64,000 nucleotides of DNA from Apostichopus japonicus. Its lineage: Eukaryota > Echinodermata > Holothuroidea > Aspidochirotida > Stichopodidae. Of the stretch, positions 1 to 13,850 are shown one piece after another (position 1 is the stretch's first letter; each line of letters begins with the position of its first letter). The DNA lies in assembly GCF_037975245.1 (NCBI RefSeq), contig NC_092570.1, positions 19,415,418-19,479,417 on the forward strand, written 5' to 3'. The notes under the pieces are model-generated. The model had not been told where the DNA came from. It did no database searches and worked only from the letters and a program-made list of their open reading frames with translations. Position numbers and translations under genes: made by a program.

Positions 1-1841
1 TCTCACGTCTCATACATTTCCAAAGTTCCTGGCCATGGACACGGTGCCTGGACTAGAAAATCACTTTCTCGTAACTGGTTGCATGGCATTCTGAATGAAC
101 CTAACGAGCACTATCAACTAAACGTTCCCATTTACTTTCGTCAGATTATCCCACACTGAGAACACAAAACCATGAGATACAGGCATGTACAGTACTGTAC
201 ACAGGAAAGCAAAACGAAAATAAAAAGATCTGCTGGCATAGACTCAATTTCTAAAACACATTTATGTAAACCTTGGGAAATCAAAGGGGAATCCCACCAT
301 TAACTAAATCATACAATTAAAGTGTTACTATCATATCTTGGTGAGTTTGAGTCAAAAATTAGGTCATTTTCTGACTTCTTTGGTGGTATGGGCCATTTAC
401 CGAACAAAAACTGGTTCCAATTTTACCCCGCTGAAATGAGCTATCTCGTAAAAGCTGCTTCTGCCAGAGGGGTGCTTCGGCAGGCTAGACGATGGGCCTA
501 ACCCGAAGAGATGAGACTTACCAGAACACTCGTACCAAAATAAATGCAGCTTAAATGTTGCGAATCAGGATGAAATGAGAGCGCCTTCCAAAAAAGGTTT
601 TCTTGTGGGGATGACTGTTAGTACCTGAATAAACATGTATATATCCTCTTTATTGTTTAAGCATACTTGAGCATTGGGTGGGGGGAGGGGGGAGGAGGAA
701 GGCCAATGCTAAGTGCATATATACATAATATCTGCAAAAGGTACTTTTCTTCAATAATATTTATATTTTGCACTTGTATGTTAAGAATTTATGGTGACGC
801 GCACACACGGTTTGCATTTATATCAGAGCTGTGTGGGCGCCGTCGGGGTTATTACTTCAACATCCATCTAAACACCGGCTCGGAGTTAATCTACTTCCTA
901 TTCACCCAACATTTGATAGAATAACACAGCACTGGGTAGGGAACTTTGTGGTCCATTTTATGACCAAAGAGCAGGGTAACACCAGTTTGAAAACATCAGA
1001 ACAAGGCTTTTCAAGGCATTGAATTGTGTTCCCCATTTCATATTCAGGGGTGACCTCTCACTTGTTCTTCTTGCATACTTTGTGACTAATACAGTCCTGA
1101 CCTAACAGAGTGAAGTCAATGCACAGTGTATTGCCTATTCAAATCACACATTGTTACAGTGTATACTATTTAGGTTGAAATTTTGCTTAAATTACTTAAG
1201 AGACAAAAGATAGACTTCTCATGGGTCACTGCTCCAGTAAATCAAAAAACTGTAAATATGTAACCCAAAAATAACAAACTATACCATTCAAAATGAAACT
1301 AGCCAAACCCTTGAACACTACTGATAGCTTGCTTCTTGAACACACACATTATCTTTGTACCAGGGAACTCTTGCTAACCTACAGTATGCAAAGGTCTATC
1401 AGCTTAAAGTGGTTTAACCAGCCATATAGCAGATGCTTATTCACAGTACATACTGTACACACATTCTGATGTATTGAACTAGACCCAAGAAATCAAGTAA
1501 TCAAGTTGCAGAAGTACATGTCTTCTAGTGAAAGATTTTCCTGACCTTATATCAGTCACAACATCAAAAAAAATTTGTTATGTCAGTAAATTATATCAAC
1601 AGACACTGTTCACTACAAGAGACAGGCTGTCTGTATTTAAAACCAGAGAGCAGCTTCCTGGTTAAACCTTGCACAGTAAAAATACTTTACCCAATCTGAA
1701 AGAGATTTATTTATTCACAACGACAAGTAAAATCGAAGGAACAAATTTACTGAGTTAAGGTGGACAATTCCCCCAAAACCATACTATTCTGCACTTCTCC
1801 CTGGTCCCATTATCCAACATACTGCTTCCCTACGTCATCTA
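1..1841. other. No gene recognised
   Basis: AT-rich sequence with short G-rich runs (676-703). No exon with convincing splice sites and conserved coding was found on either strand. It could be intron or UTR of a neighbouring gene. Confidence 0.4.
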
Positions 1842-2080
1842 GGGAGGTCAGGTGGAGCGAGAGGTCAGGTGGAGCGGGAGGTAAGGGGAGCGGGTGGTAA
1901 AGTGGAGCGGGAGGTCGGGTGGAGCGGGAGGTCGGGTGGAGCGGGAGGTCGGGTGGAGCGGGAGGTCGGGTGGAGCGGGAGGTCGGGTGGAGCGGGAGGT
2001 CGGGTGGAGCGGGAGGTCGGATGGGCGGGACGTCGGGTGGAGCGGGAGGTCGGGTGATGCGGGAGGTCAGGTGGAGAGAG
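1842..2080. repeat. 17-bp G-rich minisatellite
   Basis: About 14 tandem copies of a unit close to GGTCGGGTGGAGCGGGA, perfect in the middle and degenerate at both ends. Because 17 is not a multiple of three, the same peptide pattern appears in several frames. The apparent 62-68 codon frames here are repeat artefacts. Confidence 0.9.
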
Positions 2081-5000
2081 GGGATGTTTTTCTGATGTGA
2101 TCTTCTAACCTTTGCCTCTCACTCAAATTAATAGCGTTGGTACCATCTTTTAAATGTATACATGTACAGTATGGCCTCACGGAATCCATGCATATTTTCA
2201 GGTTTGATTCTCCTATACTTAACATGTGTACGCCCTTTAAGGCATAATTTGTATTATTATGTGCAGAGTATCTTACTGTCTCCAACAATACTGGTATCTC
2301 AATCATCATTTACATGAGAGTAGCATAACAAGGTGTTTTATGCAGTGTATATCAGTCTGTTTACCTGCGTCTATTTTCTACAAAACTGAATGTAAATGCA
2401 GTTAATGCATAGTAGAGACACCTGATGTAGATTGGTAGTACTCTACAAAGGAGGGCTGGGTTATAGAGCACAGGACAATGACAATTGCTCATGGGAGAGG
2501 GGGGGGGGAGGTGTATCGGGGGTGACCCAACTAACATATTACTAGTGATGGGAATCGTTCCAAAAGCTTTCTAAATTCAGTCAGCTGCCAAGGGGGAAAC
2601 CTTTGTTACTATGCAAAGTTAAAACCCTACTGGTCTCTTGTTGTATGTAAGCCTGCTTTTACAGTTGTATGTACAGTTTTGTGTTAACATTATTATGAAC
2701 TGTTCCTTCTGTGTGTATACTGATTTGCACTGCAAGGCCATACAACACTGTATATCCTACAATTGCCTTTTGAAAAACACCCACAGGTTTATGTGATCAT
2801 GTTTTCAAAAGTCATGTGGAAAAGTTTAACAACCTGCAAGTGTGCATCTCTATGGCCCATACAGCCTCGCAGTGCCATGCACAAGTTAAATGAACCAATG
2901 GCGAAAGTATTCTTTGTAGGATTGCAAAATAACTTTTTAATGCATCTGCTGGATTACATTTGCATAAACTTGCAGAAATATGGGAGAGTAAATTAGAATT
3001 TATTTGGCAGACCAACCAAACCATACATGAACGTTACGACACTTACGCAGTGTTTGTCCTATATGGGTATTACCATTACTGGTTCATTACAAGGTCTATC
3101 CATAATCCTATCCAACCTGTTCTCCAGTGCTGTAAAGTCCCAAACAAGACATCCCTTTATTTTAAAAGTACTCTACCTTCAATATTGAAATGGAATAAAA
3201 TACGTCCAATAGTGTGAGAGCTTGCCACTTTTTCTGATTTTGGCAGATATTGGCATATTTGCTTACATCTAAACACAACAACAAATTAGGTCACCCACCC
3301 ACTCAAAAGATCTTTTAACATAATGTGATACTCCTACACAATACAAAATTCTATCAACCAAGTCGTATCAGATTGCCCCATGAATAAAAAGACTGGCGCA
3401 AATATTTCTGAAAGCATTTATCCAAAATTTAAATAACGTCATCAAACTGCAACTACTGGACACTCCCTTCAGTTTAATGATATCTAGGCTTGAACAAGAA
3501 AGGCTACGAACCTAACCATTGGTTACATATATACAGAACCAGTTTGCGACGAGAGTATTGTGGCATATAAATCTGCATTTCCTATTTTCTCTATGTTAGC
3601 AAATTAGAAAGGCCTACATCTTTGATCGCTTCCGGGAGTACATGTAGGTCCTGCAGGACCCGGGAACAAATTTATAGTGTTCAAATTTTGTGTAGCAGTA
3701 TTGAAGACTCTGAAATATGTCTGATGTAAAAGACTGTTTCCTATGTCCAAAAGTAGTACAAGACTATGCTACACTTGCTATACACCTTTACACTTGTATA
3801 GCAACTTGCCCACTTTGAATAGAAGTTTGCAATGTGAGCACTCGATAAATTATTCCCTGGGACCATCTTCAAATGCGAACTAGTAATGTTATGTTTTTAC
3901 ACTATTGTTATTTCTGTACGTCCTGACAGGCTGGCACTTAATTCCATAATAATTCCATAATAACAGTCCCAAGTAAACACAGGGACACATCTTTTTTCTT
4001 TCCTTTTCTTTTATTTCAATTATATAATTATCCTTTTATTTTGGGTAATTGGGTGTAAACTAAACCATCACCCCAAGTGTAACCATGTTATGATGAACAA
4101 GAGATAAGTTGGAGCAGCGTAACAGTGGGCCTGTGTGGTTAAACATCTTGATACTGTAGGATACAAGCAATCGGCACTTGAAGATGACTGAGATAAACGA
4201 TTCAACGCTCCCTGCTCATTCAATGTACGGTCTATTCGAACCTCATTCGATAGATTCGTCAGTTTCTTCGCCGTTCTTGTTTTCATGACGCGAAGACAAA
4301 ATCCTCTTGGCTTTGGGAAGTCAAATTAAAGCCCCACCTGTAGGCAGGGAGAACTATGATAATGGCACCTAACAGGAAGCAACTTAGAGCTCTAAACAGT
4401 TACTATGTTGCACTTTCTGTGTTGACATAACCCTGGTTACCATGTACACATTCCATTCCATGCTGCAAAGTTTTATTGGAGATCTTGGTTACAGCCCATT
4501 TTTTTTTGGACAACTGTGTCACCATGGTTACATCCTTTTCAATAGAGGTACTAATGAAGGCTACATTCTAATTATTATCTACTATGTAGCACAATGTTCC
4601 TTAACATTGGCTGGTTGGATGAACATTCTATGTAAAGTCTGCCTCACAGACCTTAACTGGTAATCAATCAATGGTCATATGGATTAATAATAATCCATTT
4701 CAATAATATCCAGTGTTACCCAAGTGAACTATAGCTAGCTACTTTACACTAAACCAACATGGCAGCTGGTTGCCATGCACATGATACTTGATATATACCA
4801 GACATTATGTACATTTAATCTTCAACATACTGCACTAGCATTACCAAAGGATTAAACCTTCCATTCAGATCAAGTAGTGAAACCACACAACTGGCATTCC
4901 AATCTTTTACTAGTACTAGAGTGACACGATATCAATGCAGATGTAATCAACTGCAGTACTGTACATATATACATATGCTGTACTCACTGTATGCCATGGT

Positions 5001-8000
5001 ATGATCTTAACTTAACACTCACTATAGATTTAACAACAAGTGATATAACAGCCTTAGGGATTAGAATTGCTATTGCATGCAATGATGTTGAAAGAAATTA
5101 AAGAGTTCTCTGCCAAAACTCCCCAGTTGGTTGTTTCCTGTGAGTGTTAAAGGCAGTCTGCACACTACGACTAGTGATAATGCCTAGTATCTAGTGTAGG
5201 GCTTAAGTGTCTGTGTTCTTCCTGCTAGTGGAATGCTATATTAGTAAGGCTATAGATTCAAAACATTTATATTAGTTAACACTGTCATGTTTCTGTTCAC
5301 TTTCATGAGACCCAAGTAGTATCATTCCCAAGCCAGGACTAAAACAGATTAAATAGGTCACATAATATATCAGTCATTCATTACTTGAGGTCTTGACCAA
5401 AGAATAAACTCAATATTAGTGTCATACAGTCTTTTACACTTTCCCAACGTTCAGTAAACATAGAATATGTTTTAAAGTAGACTGTGTCTTTTTGGGAAGC
5501 CATTGCCTGACCTCGATGTTTCAATCAAATCTTGAGATGTTTATGACCTCACGGTTACCATGACATTAATGGCCAATTGAACACACACCCGACGTACTAT
5601 CGCATGGTTACATGCAGGTACTAATTTTGCGTTGTCATGTCACATGGCAGACAACACATGAGCCATGCCATCACACTCGAGTACACTTTATCTAACATGT
5701 ACATAAACGTTACGCAAACAGAGGTTTCTCAGAGTTACGTAACATTGAAAAAGAAATTGTGTGTCTGTTAAATGACTGATTAGTCCTAACACCTCGATAT
5801 TTCCTAGAAATGGGGAAACAACATATACGGTACCCTATTTCAACACATTCATTTACCATTCAGACACGCCCGACTGGCACTGCTACAGAATGCACGCTAT
5901 TAGTTCAGTTTCACAAATCTTCCTACTTCATCACATGAGGTGCATTGAGTTGCTGTACATACACATGCAACATGTTCGCACACATGTTTCTCGAGACCTG
6001 GGCAGGACTTTTTGAACACACTTCTCTCTTCATTTTTTTCTCAAGCTTCAACATGTTAGAAAATTCCATTTTGCAACGCAAAATATGTTGCATTTGCAAA
6101 GTGGTTAATTAATGCGATTGTTAATGGCATTCCAACAGGCCTATGCCCTACCCACAACAGATTTAATGTCAAGTCTCTTAACATTGCCAGCTGTTTTTAA
6201 CAAAATTTTACCAACTGTGCAAGGAGGTGGGCGGAGCCAAATCTGTCACATTTAACGAGAAGAATATGGGAAAAGAAACTTTAGAAAAGTATATATGATA
6301 TCAACTGTACTCAATATAAATGAGTCACCTTTAAGGATAAACTGCCTCTCCAATCATTCAATCCTTCACAGATACTTTTACACATGACTGTTCTATTCAC
6401 TGAACTTCCATCTTTTCTACCACAAGATTGATTCAAGCCAATGAAAACAATGCGTAAAATATGTGCGGTATTTACAAGTTCAGAAATGGAAAGGACAATC
6501 CAGTTGACCCACAAGTGAAACTATTTAGAATATTTAGCAATATTTAGTTAGTGTACTCTAGATTTTATTCCAAAATATGGAAAAACTGCTCAGTTAAGGC
6601 GGTACAAAGTTTAATCCAAGGAACAACAGGTGTTTCTAACAAATAGTTTACTAAAAAAAAAAAGTGAAGAAATATTGTTTTCTTCATAGTTCCTACCAAA
6701 TAATGCAAACTACCATATATATATACCCTGTCACAACTGACTAGCCAGTGTGCAATAAATACAGTATGTTCTTTCATGCTCACATTTAGCATGCCAAGTT
6801 CTGTTGGCCTGTTAAATATGTGGTGCTGCATAATTGGTCAATTGACTTGGAATACAGGAAACCTGGTATATGATGCTACACTGAACACGCTTCAAGTTCA
6901 GGTTTGCCTTGTATTACCTTCATATAGCGTATGCAGCTCTAAGCAAGTTATTTCAACCGATCCTAACACCGATTCAACTGATCCTAACACAGAAAAGTTA
7001 ATTATAATGCTTTCCTTTCAGCAAGTATTGATAACCCCCAATGATCACTTTCAAAGAAGCCATCATGAATACAACTTTGAATTTTTGAACTAAACCCTCC
7101 CTTTAAAGCATACAATGGGGGCTTAGGACAACCTCATGGACACTGTCCTTTAACTTGTAAATGTCTTTGAAAACTTCTTATCTGATTTACAAAAGGGATT
7201 AGGGACTTTAACTTTACAAGAGGTTAATTACACACTCTTTTGTAAGCACCCTTGATTGAGCTCTATTTGCACAATATGAATATCCTAGCCAAAGATCTTA
7301 AATAGCTTATAATGTCCAAGAATCCCTAGATGCCAGTTTGAGACATCAAATTGTCTGGAATGCAAACCTTCCATTGGCTGCCATCTATTTTCAGTTTCAA
7401 TAGACATATATCAGCTTTTGAGAAATGAATCAGGCAAATACTAAGCTAAATGTGGAATAAAATTCCAGTACCGTATATCTTTTTTAAACATAATTAGACA
7501 TGATTTTCCCAAACATAGACTGTCCCAAAAAATTCCAATCAAAATATAACATCAACTATCAGAGATGACAACTACCATTTCATGTTTTAGAATCTGGAGC
7601 TTATTTGTCAGAATGAGGGAAAGGAAATGTTATGGAATGTTTCACATGCCACATGGTGGTATACGTACAGTAGTAAACATCCACACGTAACTACCGTGAA
7701 GTGCACTATTCTAAATACATCTAAGCCTATTGCACACCTTATGGGATGTTGTCATACTGTACAAACACTTTTCATTACACATGCATGGAGCTGGAACTTA
7801 CCATTCAGCAATATCTAAAGATGCATAAGTTCCAAACACCCCAAGCCACACACTTGAAATATAGGCATACCAAAACAAACATTTTCTAAGTTAGCAATCT
7901 GCAAATGGCCTGAATTTTTTGGTTAGCAGTATGGTCAACAAAATCATATGTTCACCTTTCCATTCACCCATTGGATGATGAAAGCTATGATCAAATATGT

Positions 8001-8793
8001 TCATGAAGAGTCCCATAGGCAAACCTCCTTTGGCCATTCCAGGACTCAAAAGAACAGGTTTAAGCAATCTTCCTAAATATATCATTATCAGCAGCAGCCA
8101 TCGGCAAGCTAAGTTTTTGAACATAAAGTAGGCCTAGGGCTATCAATAACTCTTATTGTAAAGTTTTATAAATCTCTGTTACTTTACCTGAGTTATAATA
8201 TTAGTAGCAATATCCCTAAGCCTGACCTAAAACAGTCTAATAAGCCTACCCTAGTGAATAACCCAGTGACAATGCATTACCCAAAGTAATTGCAGTCTGT
8301 CCAGCCTGTTACATTGGCCTAAGGCTGAGAGTATCAAGTTAAATCCTTCCGTAGGACTAACTTTCAAAATGTCATTTTCAAGAGTAACTTAAACTATAGT
8401 TAGCACTACTATCATAGACCTTAGCCAAAGCTAAGTGATTTCAAATAATTGTTACTTAATTCATAGTTTCCCTGACATACATTCTCACCAGCCACATGTG
8501 CAGTCACATAACATCAGTGCTCAACTCCCACATCACTGATCAAGTACTAGGCTGGTACTAGGCCTATCATGTCATTACCATCCAAATGACACAGACATAA
8601 GCCTAACTTAGTTTGGGCCTAGTAATATTTATACATGTAACCTAACCTATGCTTTTATGAGAAAATTTGGCTACCACTGCAAAAAATAGAGGCAATTCAT
8701 ACATTTGAAATACATCTTTTAGTACTAGAACATATAATCAAAATTACTTTAAGTTGGCACTGAATGTAAACATACTGAAGTGGTTTGTCTTAC
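2081..8793. other. No gene recognised
   Basis: AT-rich DNA with a poly-G tract near 2500-2520 followed by a TATCGGGGGTGACC stretch. Only short, composition-driven open frames were seen. No conserved exon identified. Confidence 0.4.
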
Positions 8794-8878
8794 CCAGTGG
8801 AAACATCATCGTGTGTCTGATCACATTCACAGATGGTCGAGTTGGCTTAACTGCTGCAATGGTTGCAGTCTCCACCAC
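8794..8878 (-). other. Exon-like segment, minus strand, unassigned
   Basis: 85-nt segment bounded by AATCCAG|GTGG and CACTGG|GTAAG. One frame is open throughout (ETATIAAVKPTRPSVNVIRH, then TMMFPL). The upstream exon-like segment ending at 9003 does not give an in-frame ATG for it, so it may be 5' UTR followed by a start at the double ATG, or a chance match. The gene, if real, would extend left of 8794. Confidence 0.3.
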
Positions 8879-9002
8879 CTGGATTTAAATGTCTACTGAG
8901 CCAACGGTATACACGTAATGGATAGGTAACTTAGGCAAGGCATTGGCAATACATTGATCACTAGTAACGGGCATAAACAGACAAATGTAACGTAGATATT
9001 AC

Positions 9003-9110
9003 CTCCAACCCACAGGTTTGTGAGTGTGGCTGATGCTTCTGACATCTCAGGGAAATATTATCTCTTTTTCACCAGTTTTGAAGCTCATTGAAGCTTATGG
9101 AACCGGGAGA
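9003..9110 (-). other. Possible first exon, minus strand
   Basis: Ends in a donor-like GGAG|GTAATATC at 9003 and contains ATG TCA GAA (MSEASATLTNLWVG). Spliced to the 8878-8794 segment, that frame stops after about ten codons, so coding use is doubtful; the upstream boundary is arbitrary. It is adjacent to a CRE-like site. Confidence 0.2.
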
Positions 9111-9225
9111 AATTCCTCGTCGGGTTGATGGAAACAAAGGGGTCGTTGCTGTACCCTGTGAGGAAACGAGGAGGTCATTCCGAGAGTTACGAAAATATGC
9201 ATACATGTACGGAAGTGCCCAAGAG

Positions 9226-9233
9226 TGACGTCA
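9226..9233. promoter_or_regulatory. Perfect CRE-like palindrome
   Basis: TGACGTCA, the CREB/ATF consensus. It lies 120-230 bp upstream of the minus-strand exon-like segments in a CpG-bearing patch, so it could belong to a promoter there. Single 8-mer evidence only. Confidence 0.25.
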
Positions 9234-10560
9234 TATCATAACAAAGGCTAGGGACTATACGTGCAGCTTTAATGAAAAAATGTGACCCCGAATCAATCCT
9301 TTTGCCGTTTAATTTCTGGTCCTAATAATTTGTTAATTATTATTGAGGACTTTGGTTGCAATTTTGCCTCACTTGTTGGTTCATGAAGCTAATGTTTACA
9401 TTTTGAAGTTCTAAAATTAATACTTCAAAAGAACATATCAAATTCGCAATTATTTGTCTAGATGTCTCTAAAAACAACATCATTCGCATAAAAGGAGTGC
9501 AATAATTGTGAGAATTATAATGCTACGTGGTGGCAACGTAAATAGTAAATTCATATATTTCGATGTCCATTAACTCCATTTTGACAATATATGATCGTTC
9601 CAGTAATGTTATTTTTAAAAGACGTACCGACTCTCTGTCACGTACGGTTACTGCACAGTTTTCAGGTCAAAATCGCACCATTCTCAAATCCATATTTCAG
9701 CACACTAACTTTGACAACTATTACAGCCGAAGAATACACACATTCAATCTAACAGATATCGGGTATCATATCTACAGAAAACCTATAAATGTAGAAACTG
9801 GAGTAAAAACTAGAAATTTAGAAGTTCAATATTACGGCCAGTAGTGCAAACGAAGCTTGGCGGTGTTGTCGTAGCACTAAGTTTGATTGGTTAATATACG
9901 GTCATGTGGTACGGCTTGACATCGTTGACCCGCGCGCGCTTGCGCACAAGGTATAACACAAATACTAATTCGAGGGCGTACCACAGAAATTTGTGGTATG
10001 AAACTTCAAAAGGATGCAATCATGGGACACAAATTTGACAGCCTCAAATTAGAAATTTACATTTTTATAGGGTAGGGACAATAGTAGCCAAAAATACATA
10101 GTAGCCAAATAAAATAAAATAAAAAATACGATGGTGTAATGGTGTGATACCAGTTAGAAGGTTACTCAGTGTACTACAGCAGATTTGCCAATTTTTCTAT
10201 ACCGCAACCCGTCAAATTTAGAGAATTTACTGGCTACATCAAGTTAATAAAGGCCCAAAACATTTTTTGCAATTTCCCCCCTGTAGCCTACAAGTTGGTC
10301 AGTTGGTTGCATTCTTTTACGATAGCGTGACTCTATGTAGGTTGCCGATGTAGATAGCTTTTCAAAAGTATGGGGAACAAAAGGCTTAAAGATAACTATG
10401 TGCCTATTAAATCTATTTTTAGTCAGTTAATGGGAATGAGATATTCCAATTTCCACACTGAGAAACTTTGTGAGAAACCACATTGTTCTCCAATTTTCCC
10501 CCGCCTTGCCCCCTCCCCTCTCTCCACCTCTCTCTCTCTTTCCCATCCCTTTTCTCTCAT

Positions 10561-10602
10561 GGGGGGGGGGGGCGACCGCTCATCGCCCCCTGGCTACGAG
10601 CT
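10561..10602. repeat. Dispersed G-run / CCCCCTGGCTACG motif, copy 1
   Basis: A run of twelve G is followed by CGACCGCTCATCGCCCCCTGGCTACG. A related arrangement recurs at 11428-11482, suggesting the end of a dispersed repeat. Confidence 0.4.
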
Positions 10603-11427
10603 TCAATGGAGAAAGTCGCTATACTCGTAGCTGATAACCCTGTGTGCTCTGATCGATACATCAATGTATAAATCACATTTAATCTATAAAAGGCTGTGTA
10701 TATCTATATAATTGGAAGAAGCACCTTTTCAGTTTTATTTTTTACTTGCCGAATGAAAGTTACAATTTGGATAAGTTAAACAAAAAACAAAAGGTGGTAT
10801 ATCGATGGGATTTTGACAATTGTCCTTTCAATTGTCTTGTATGAGGTTCTCATTCGGTCTGGACTATATATATTCTTTCAACAGTACTTTTTTTTCTCGT
10901 TGTCTGTGAGTTATGATTTAAATAAATTTTGTATATGAAGCTCAGTTTCATCGACTTAGGGTTCATTCATTCAGCCACTACAAAACTTTCCATATTCCAT
11001 CAGTTTTATTACATTAATCGGCTTAAAATCTGTATAGTCGTTGGCAACAATATTTCGGCTCATATTTCGGTTAGGCCTATATATAATGACTGATCAGTCT
11101 GTGTGAGTTCACACGTGCGATGTTGAAATTAAGTAACATGTCACGCTACAGCTTCCAATAACAGATTAACTTCGGATGATCGGTATAACGATGGTATAAA
11201 GTAATAAACTTGTCAATGATATAACAAGCATGGTAGCATGTTATCTCGGTGGGTAGCGTATGTGGCGAGGGGAAGGGATGGGGTGGGGGGGTGTAGCAAC
11301 CACAGACTGGTATTGATTTGAGAATTCCCGTCAAGTACGGGTTAACGTCAACCGCGAAATGGTTAACTAAGCTTTTTAATGCATATTGAAATTTTCTTTT
11401 GATTTTTTTTGGCGTCCAATGTCATTT

Positions 11428-11482
11428 CCGGGGGGGGGGGGCAAGACATTTTACAGGGGCACCCACCCCCTGGTTACGCCAC
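11428..11482. repeat. Dispersed G-run / CCCCCTGGTTACGCCACT motif, copy 2
   Basis: A G run is followed by CAAGACATTTTACAGGGGC and CACCCACCCCCTGGTTACGC. It shares the G-run plus CCCCCTGGYTACG layout with 10561-10602. Confidence 0.4.
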
Positions 11483-13694
11483 TACTCGTATGTAAGGATC
11501 GGGTGGAAGTTATATTGTGGTTAGTGGTTTTATTCAATAAGGTTCAATTGCAACTTGCAGTCTGACCAATCATATACTGGCGATAACTGAAAACATGTTT
11601 TTCAGAAAATTATGCAACTATCTCAAGGAAACACAGCTGTTGATGGGTCGAATGTGATGAGGTGTTTTCTGGGGTATGGGGTGGGGTTTTCTGAGTGTAG
11701 GGTAATTGCTTACGAAATTCCTTTTTAATTCAAATGTTCTTCTTGGTGCGTAAATAGCGCATGAATAACATCAAATGTGGGTGAAAGGGCTCAAAGAGTG
11801 TCCTAGACCAGCAAATTAAGTGCTGCAGCATGAGTCTGGGTTTCTGTGTTTAGTAGTTTTCTTTGTTTTTCATAAGTTTCTTGGTGGGTACCTGTGTACC
11901 TCCTAATCTCTCTTTTGATGAGAGTGAGATTTCCAACTAAATATTCTGTCCACTTTGAGAATTGCTTACGATACACCATTAGCATAATAAACTGCCATAC
12001 GACCGACCTCTATCGGTAGCATGAACATATGGTTATACTTCATCAGTAAAACAGATCAAAATCTTTAGTAACTTATTCTTCTTTAGAATCTCAGGGTAAC
12101 CTTGCAATTCCAAATTAAATGCGATCTGAGGCGAGATCTGGGACAAGTCGGGAAAGGTTGGGGAAAAAACAAAACATGACAGAGTAGATCAAAAGAAAGA
12201 AAGATGCAATTTGATTATCATCCTTCAACTCAATTTTATTCAACTTCCCAATAAATGCTACTGCTCTGAAAAATGAAAATCAAATATAGGGTTGACCTTG
12301 TTTTGAAAATAAAAGCCAGAAGAGAAAGCGAAATAGAAAACTTGTAGAGGACTGCTCAGGTGGAACCTACATATCAGCTAACATTTAAATGACACTTAAG
12401 ATCTTGATAGAGGTTTAACACCACACAGCAATTAATAAGAATCATTGCAAAATCAGATTTTCCTAAGTCCATAACATAGATATAAACTTTGTTTTCCTCC
12501 TATATGGCATAATTTGATAACGTATTAACCTTTAAAATCCAAGAGACTAAAAAAAAAAATAGAATTATGTTCACTTTTCCTTATTTCTAACGACTTTCAT
12601 GCGAAAACAAATATGTTTTCAGACATATTGCAGAAGAAAAACAGAAAAAGTCAATTTCCCTGTATCCAAATCTTCTTAAGAAATAAAGATGATATAAATT
12701 AGGATTGATAGCAAATTAAACTGATCTATGAACCATAATATATGTTGGTTGGAAAAAGGCAAACCAAGAAGAAGGGGGAACCAGGTGGGGGATTAAGGGG
12801 CGGATAGGGTGGAAAAAGGGATGATCTTAGTCCATGGCAAATTTGAGGTATTTTTTCAATTTTGGACATATAGTATGGGCAAGGCCTTATAGAATATCAC
12901 TACATAAAATGCGACTGCTATAGTTCGCCATGTCCATGCCAATACTTGATTGTTTTGATATATCAATGAATTTAGGTTGTCTAAATATTGACATCAAACC
13001 CAAAGATGCGATTGAGTAGCAGCCGTAGTAACCTAAGCATTGACTACTGCCAATTTTAATCCGTTGCAAATCTTTCGTAAGATAACTTTGGCTAACATAA
13101 GTGATGAGAGTATTACTGAGCAAAAGCCTGGGTCGAAGTCTGTCATTATGTTTTCAAGAGTGGGATGAGAGAGGGGAGGGGGGGGGGAAGAGAAGGATGG
13201 GATAGAGGGAGGGGGTGGATCTATGTGATGTACCCATTCAGGAAGTTATGGGATAGAACTATTACGGTAAACCATTTTTTAAAACAGAGCTTCAAGCAAA
13301 AACTAGATTGTTTGATCTATAATCCTCATGACATATCGCAAAGGAAATGTAATAATATACTTCAAAGCAGGAAATGTGTCATATCAAACATGGGTTGCAC
13401 TGCATTCTGGGAGATTGTAAGGTTACTTGAAATAAGATATATATTTAGCTTTATATGTAACTGCTTTTATTTTTGTCCTGAGCCTCCCGTATCGTATATA
13501 TCGCCATTAACACATATTAACTTAATTAAGTGTGCTATAACATGTCACCTGAGAATTGTACTTTTTCTCCCTTTTTTCATGAGCAAAATTGACCCGTTGA
13601 AACTGTGAACTTTCCCACGATACAATAAAATAAGACTTCTCGTTGACACGATTCTTACGAGCAAATTGAAATCATTAAAATCAGTGTGTATCTA

Positions 13695-13850
13695 AATTTA
13701 GCAGAGAAACTACGATAGCCCTTAGGTACCATGTCGCAAACATATAAACTATGGTAGCCTGGTGGTAAAATGTTGCAAACCGATAAAAATGAATATATTA
13801 TGGTATCCTGTTGGTACCGTGTTGCAATAGTGGCCCACCAGACATTAAAG
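13695..13850. repeat. Diverged ~60-bp tandem repeat, three copies
   Basis: Three variants of TATGGTAGCCTGGTGGTA followed by a TGTTGCAAAC-like word, spaced about 60 bp (near 13709, 13750 and 13799). Confidence 0.5.

Noticed and set aside
1869-2100. Gly/Arg/Glu/Val-rich open frames of 62 and 68 codons
   Set aside because: They are translations of the 17-bp minisatellite; the same pattern shows in more than one frame.
9563-9844. 93-codon plus-strand frame
   Set aside because: No family resemblance, no splice or promoter context beyond chance. Kept out of the gene list.
13165-13608. 147-codon plus-strand frame
   Set aside because: No recognisable domain, starts inside a poly-G/purine tract, and codon use looks like AT-rich non-coding DNA.
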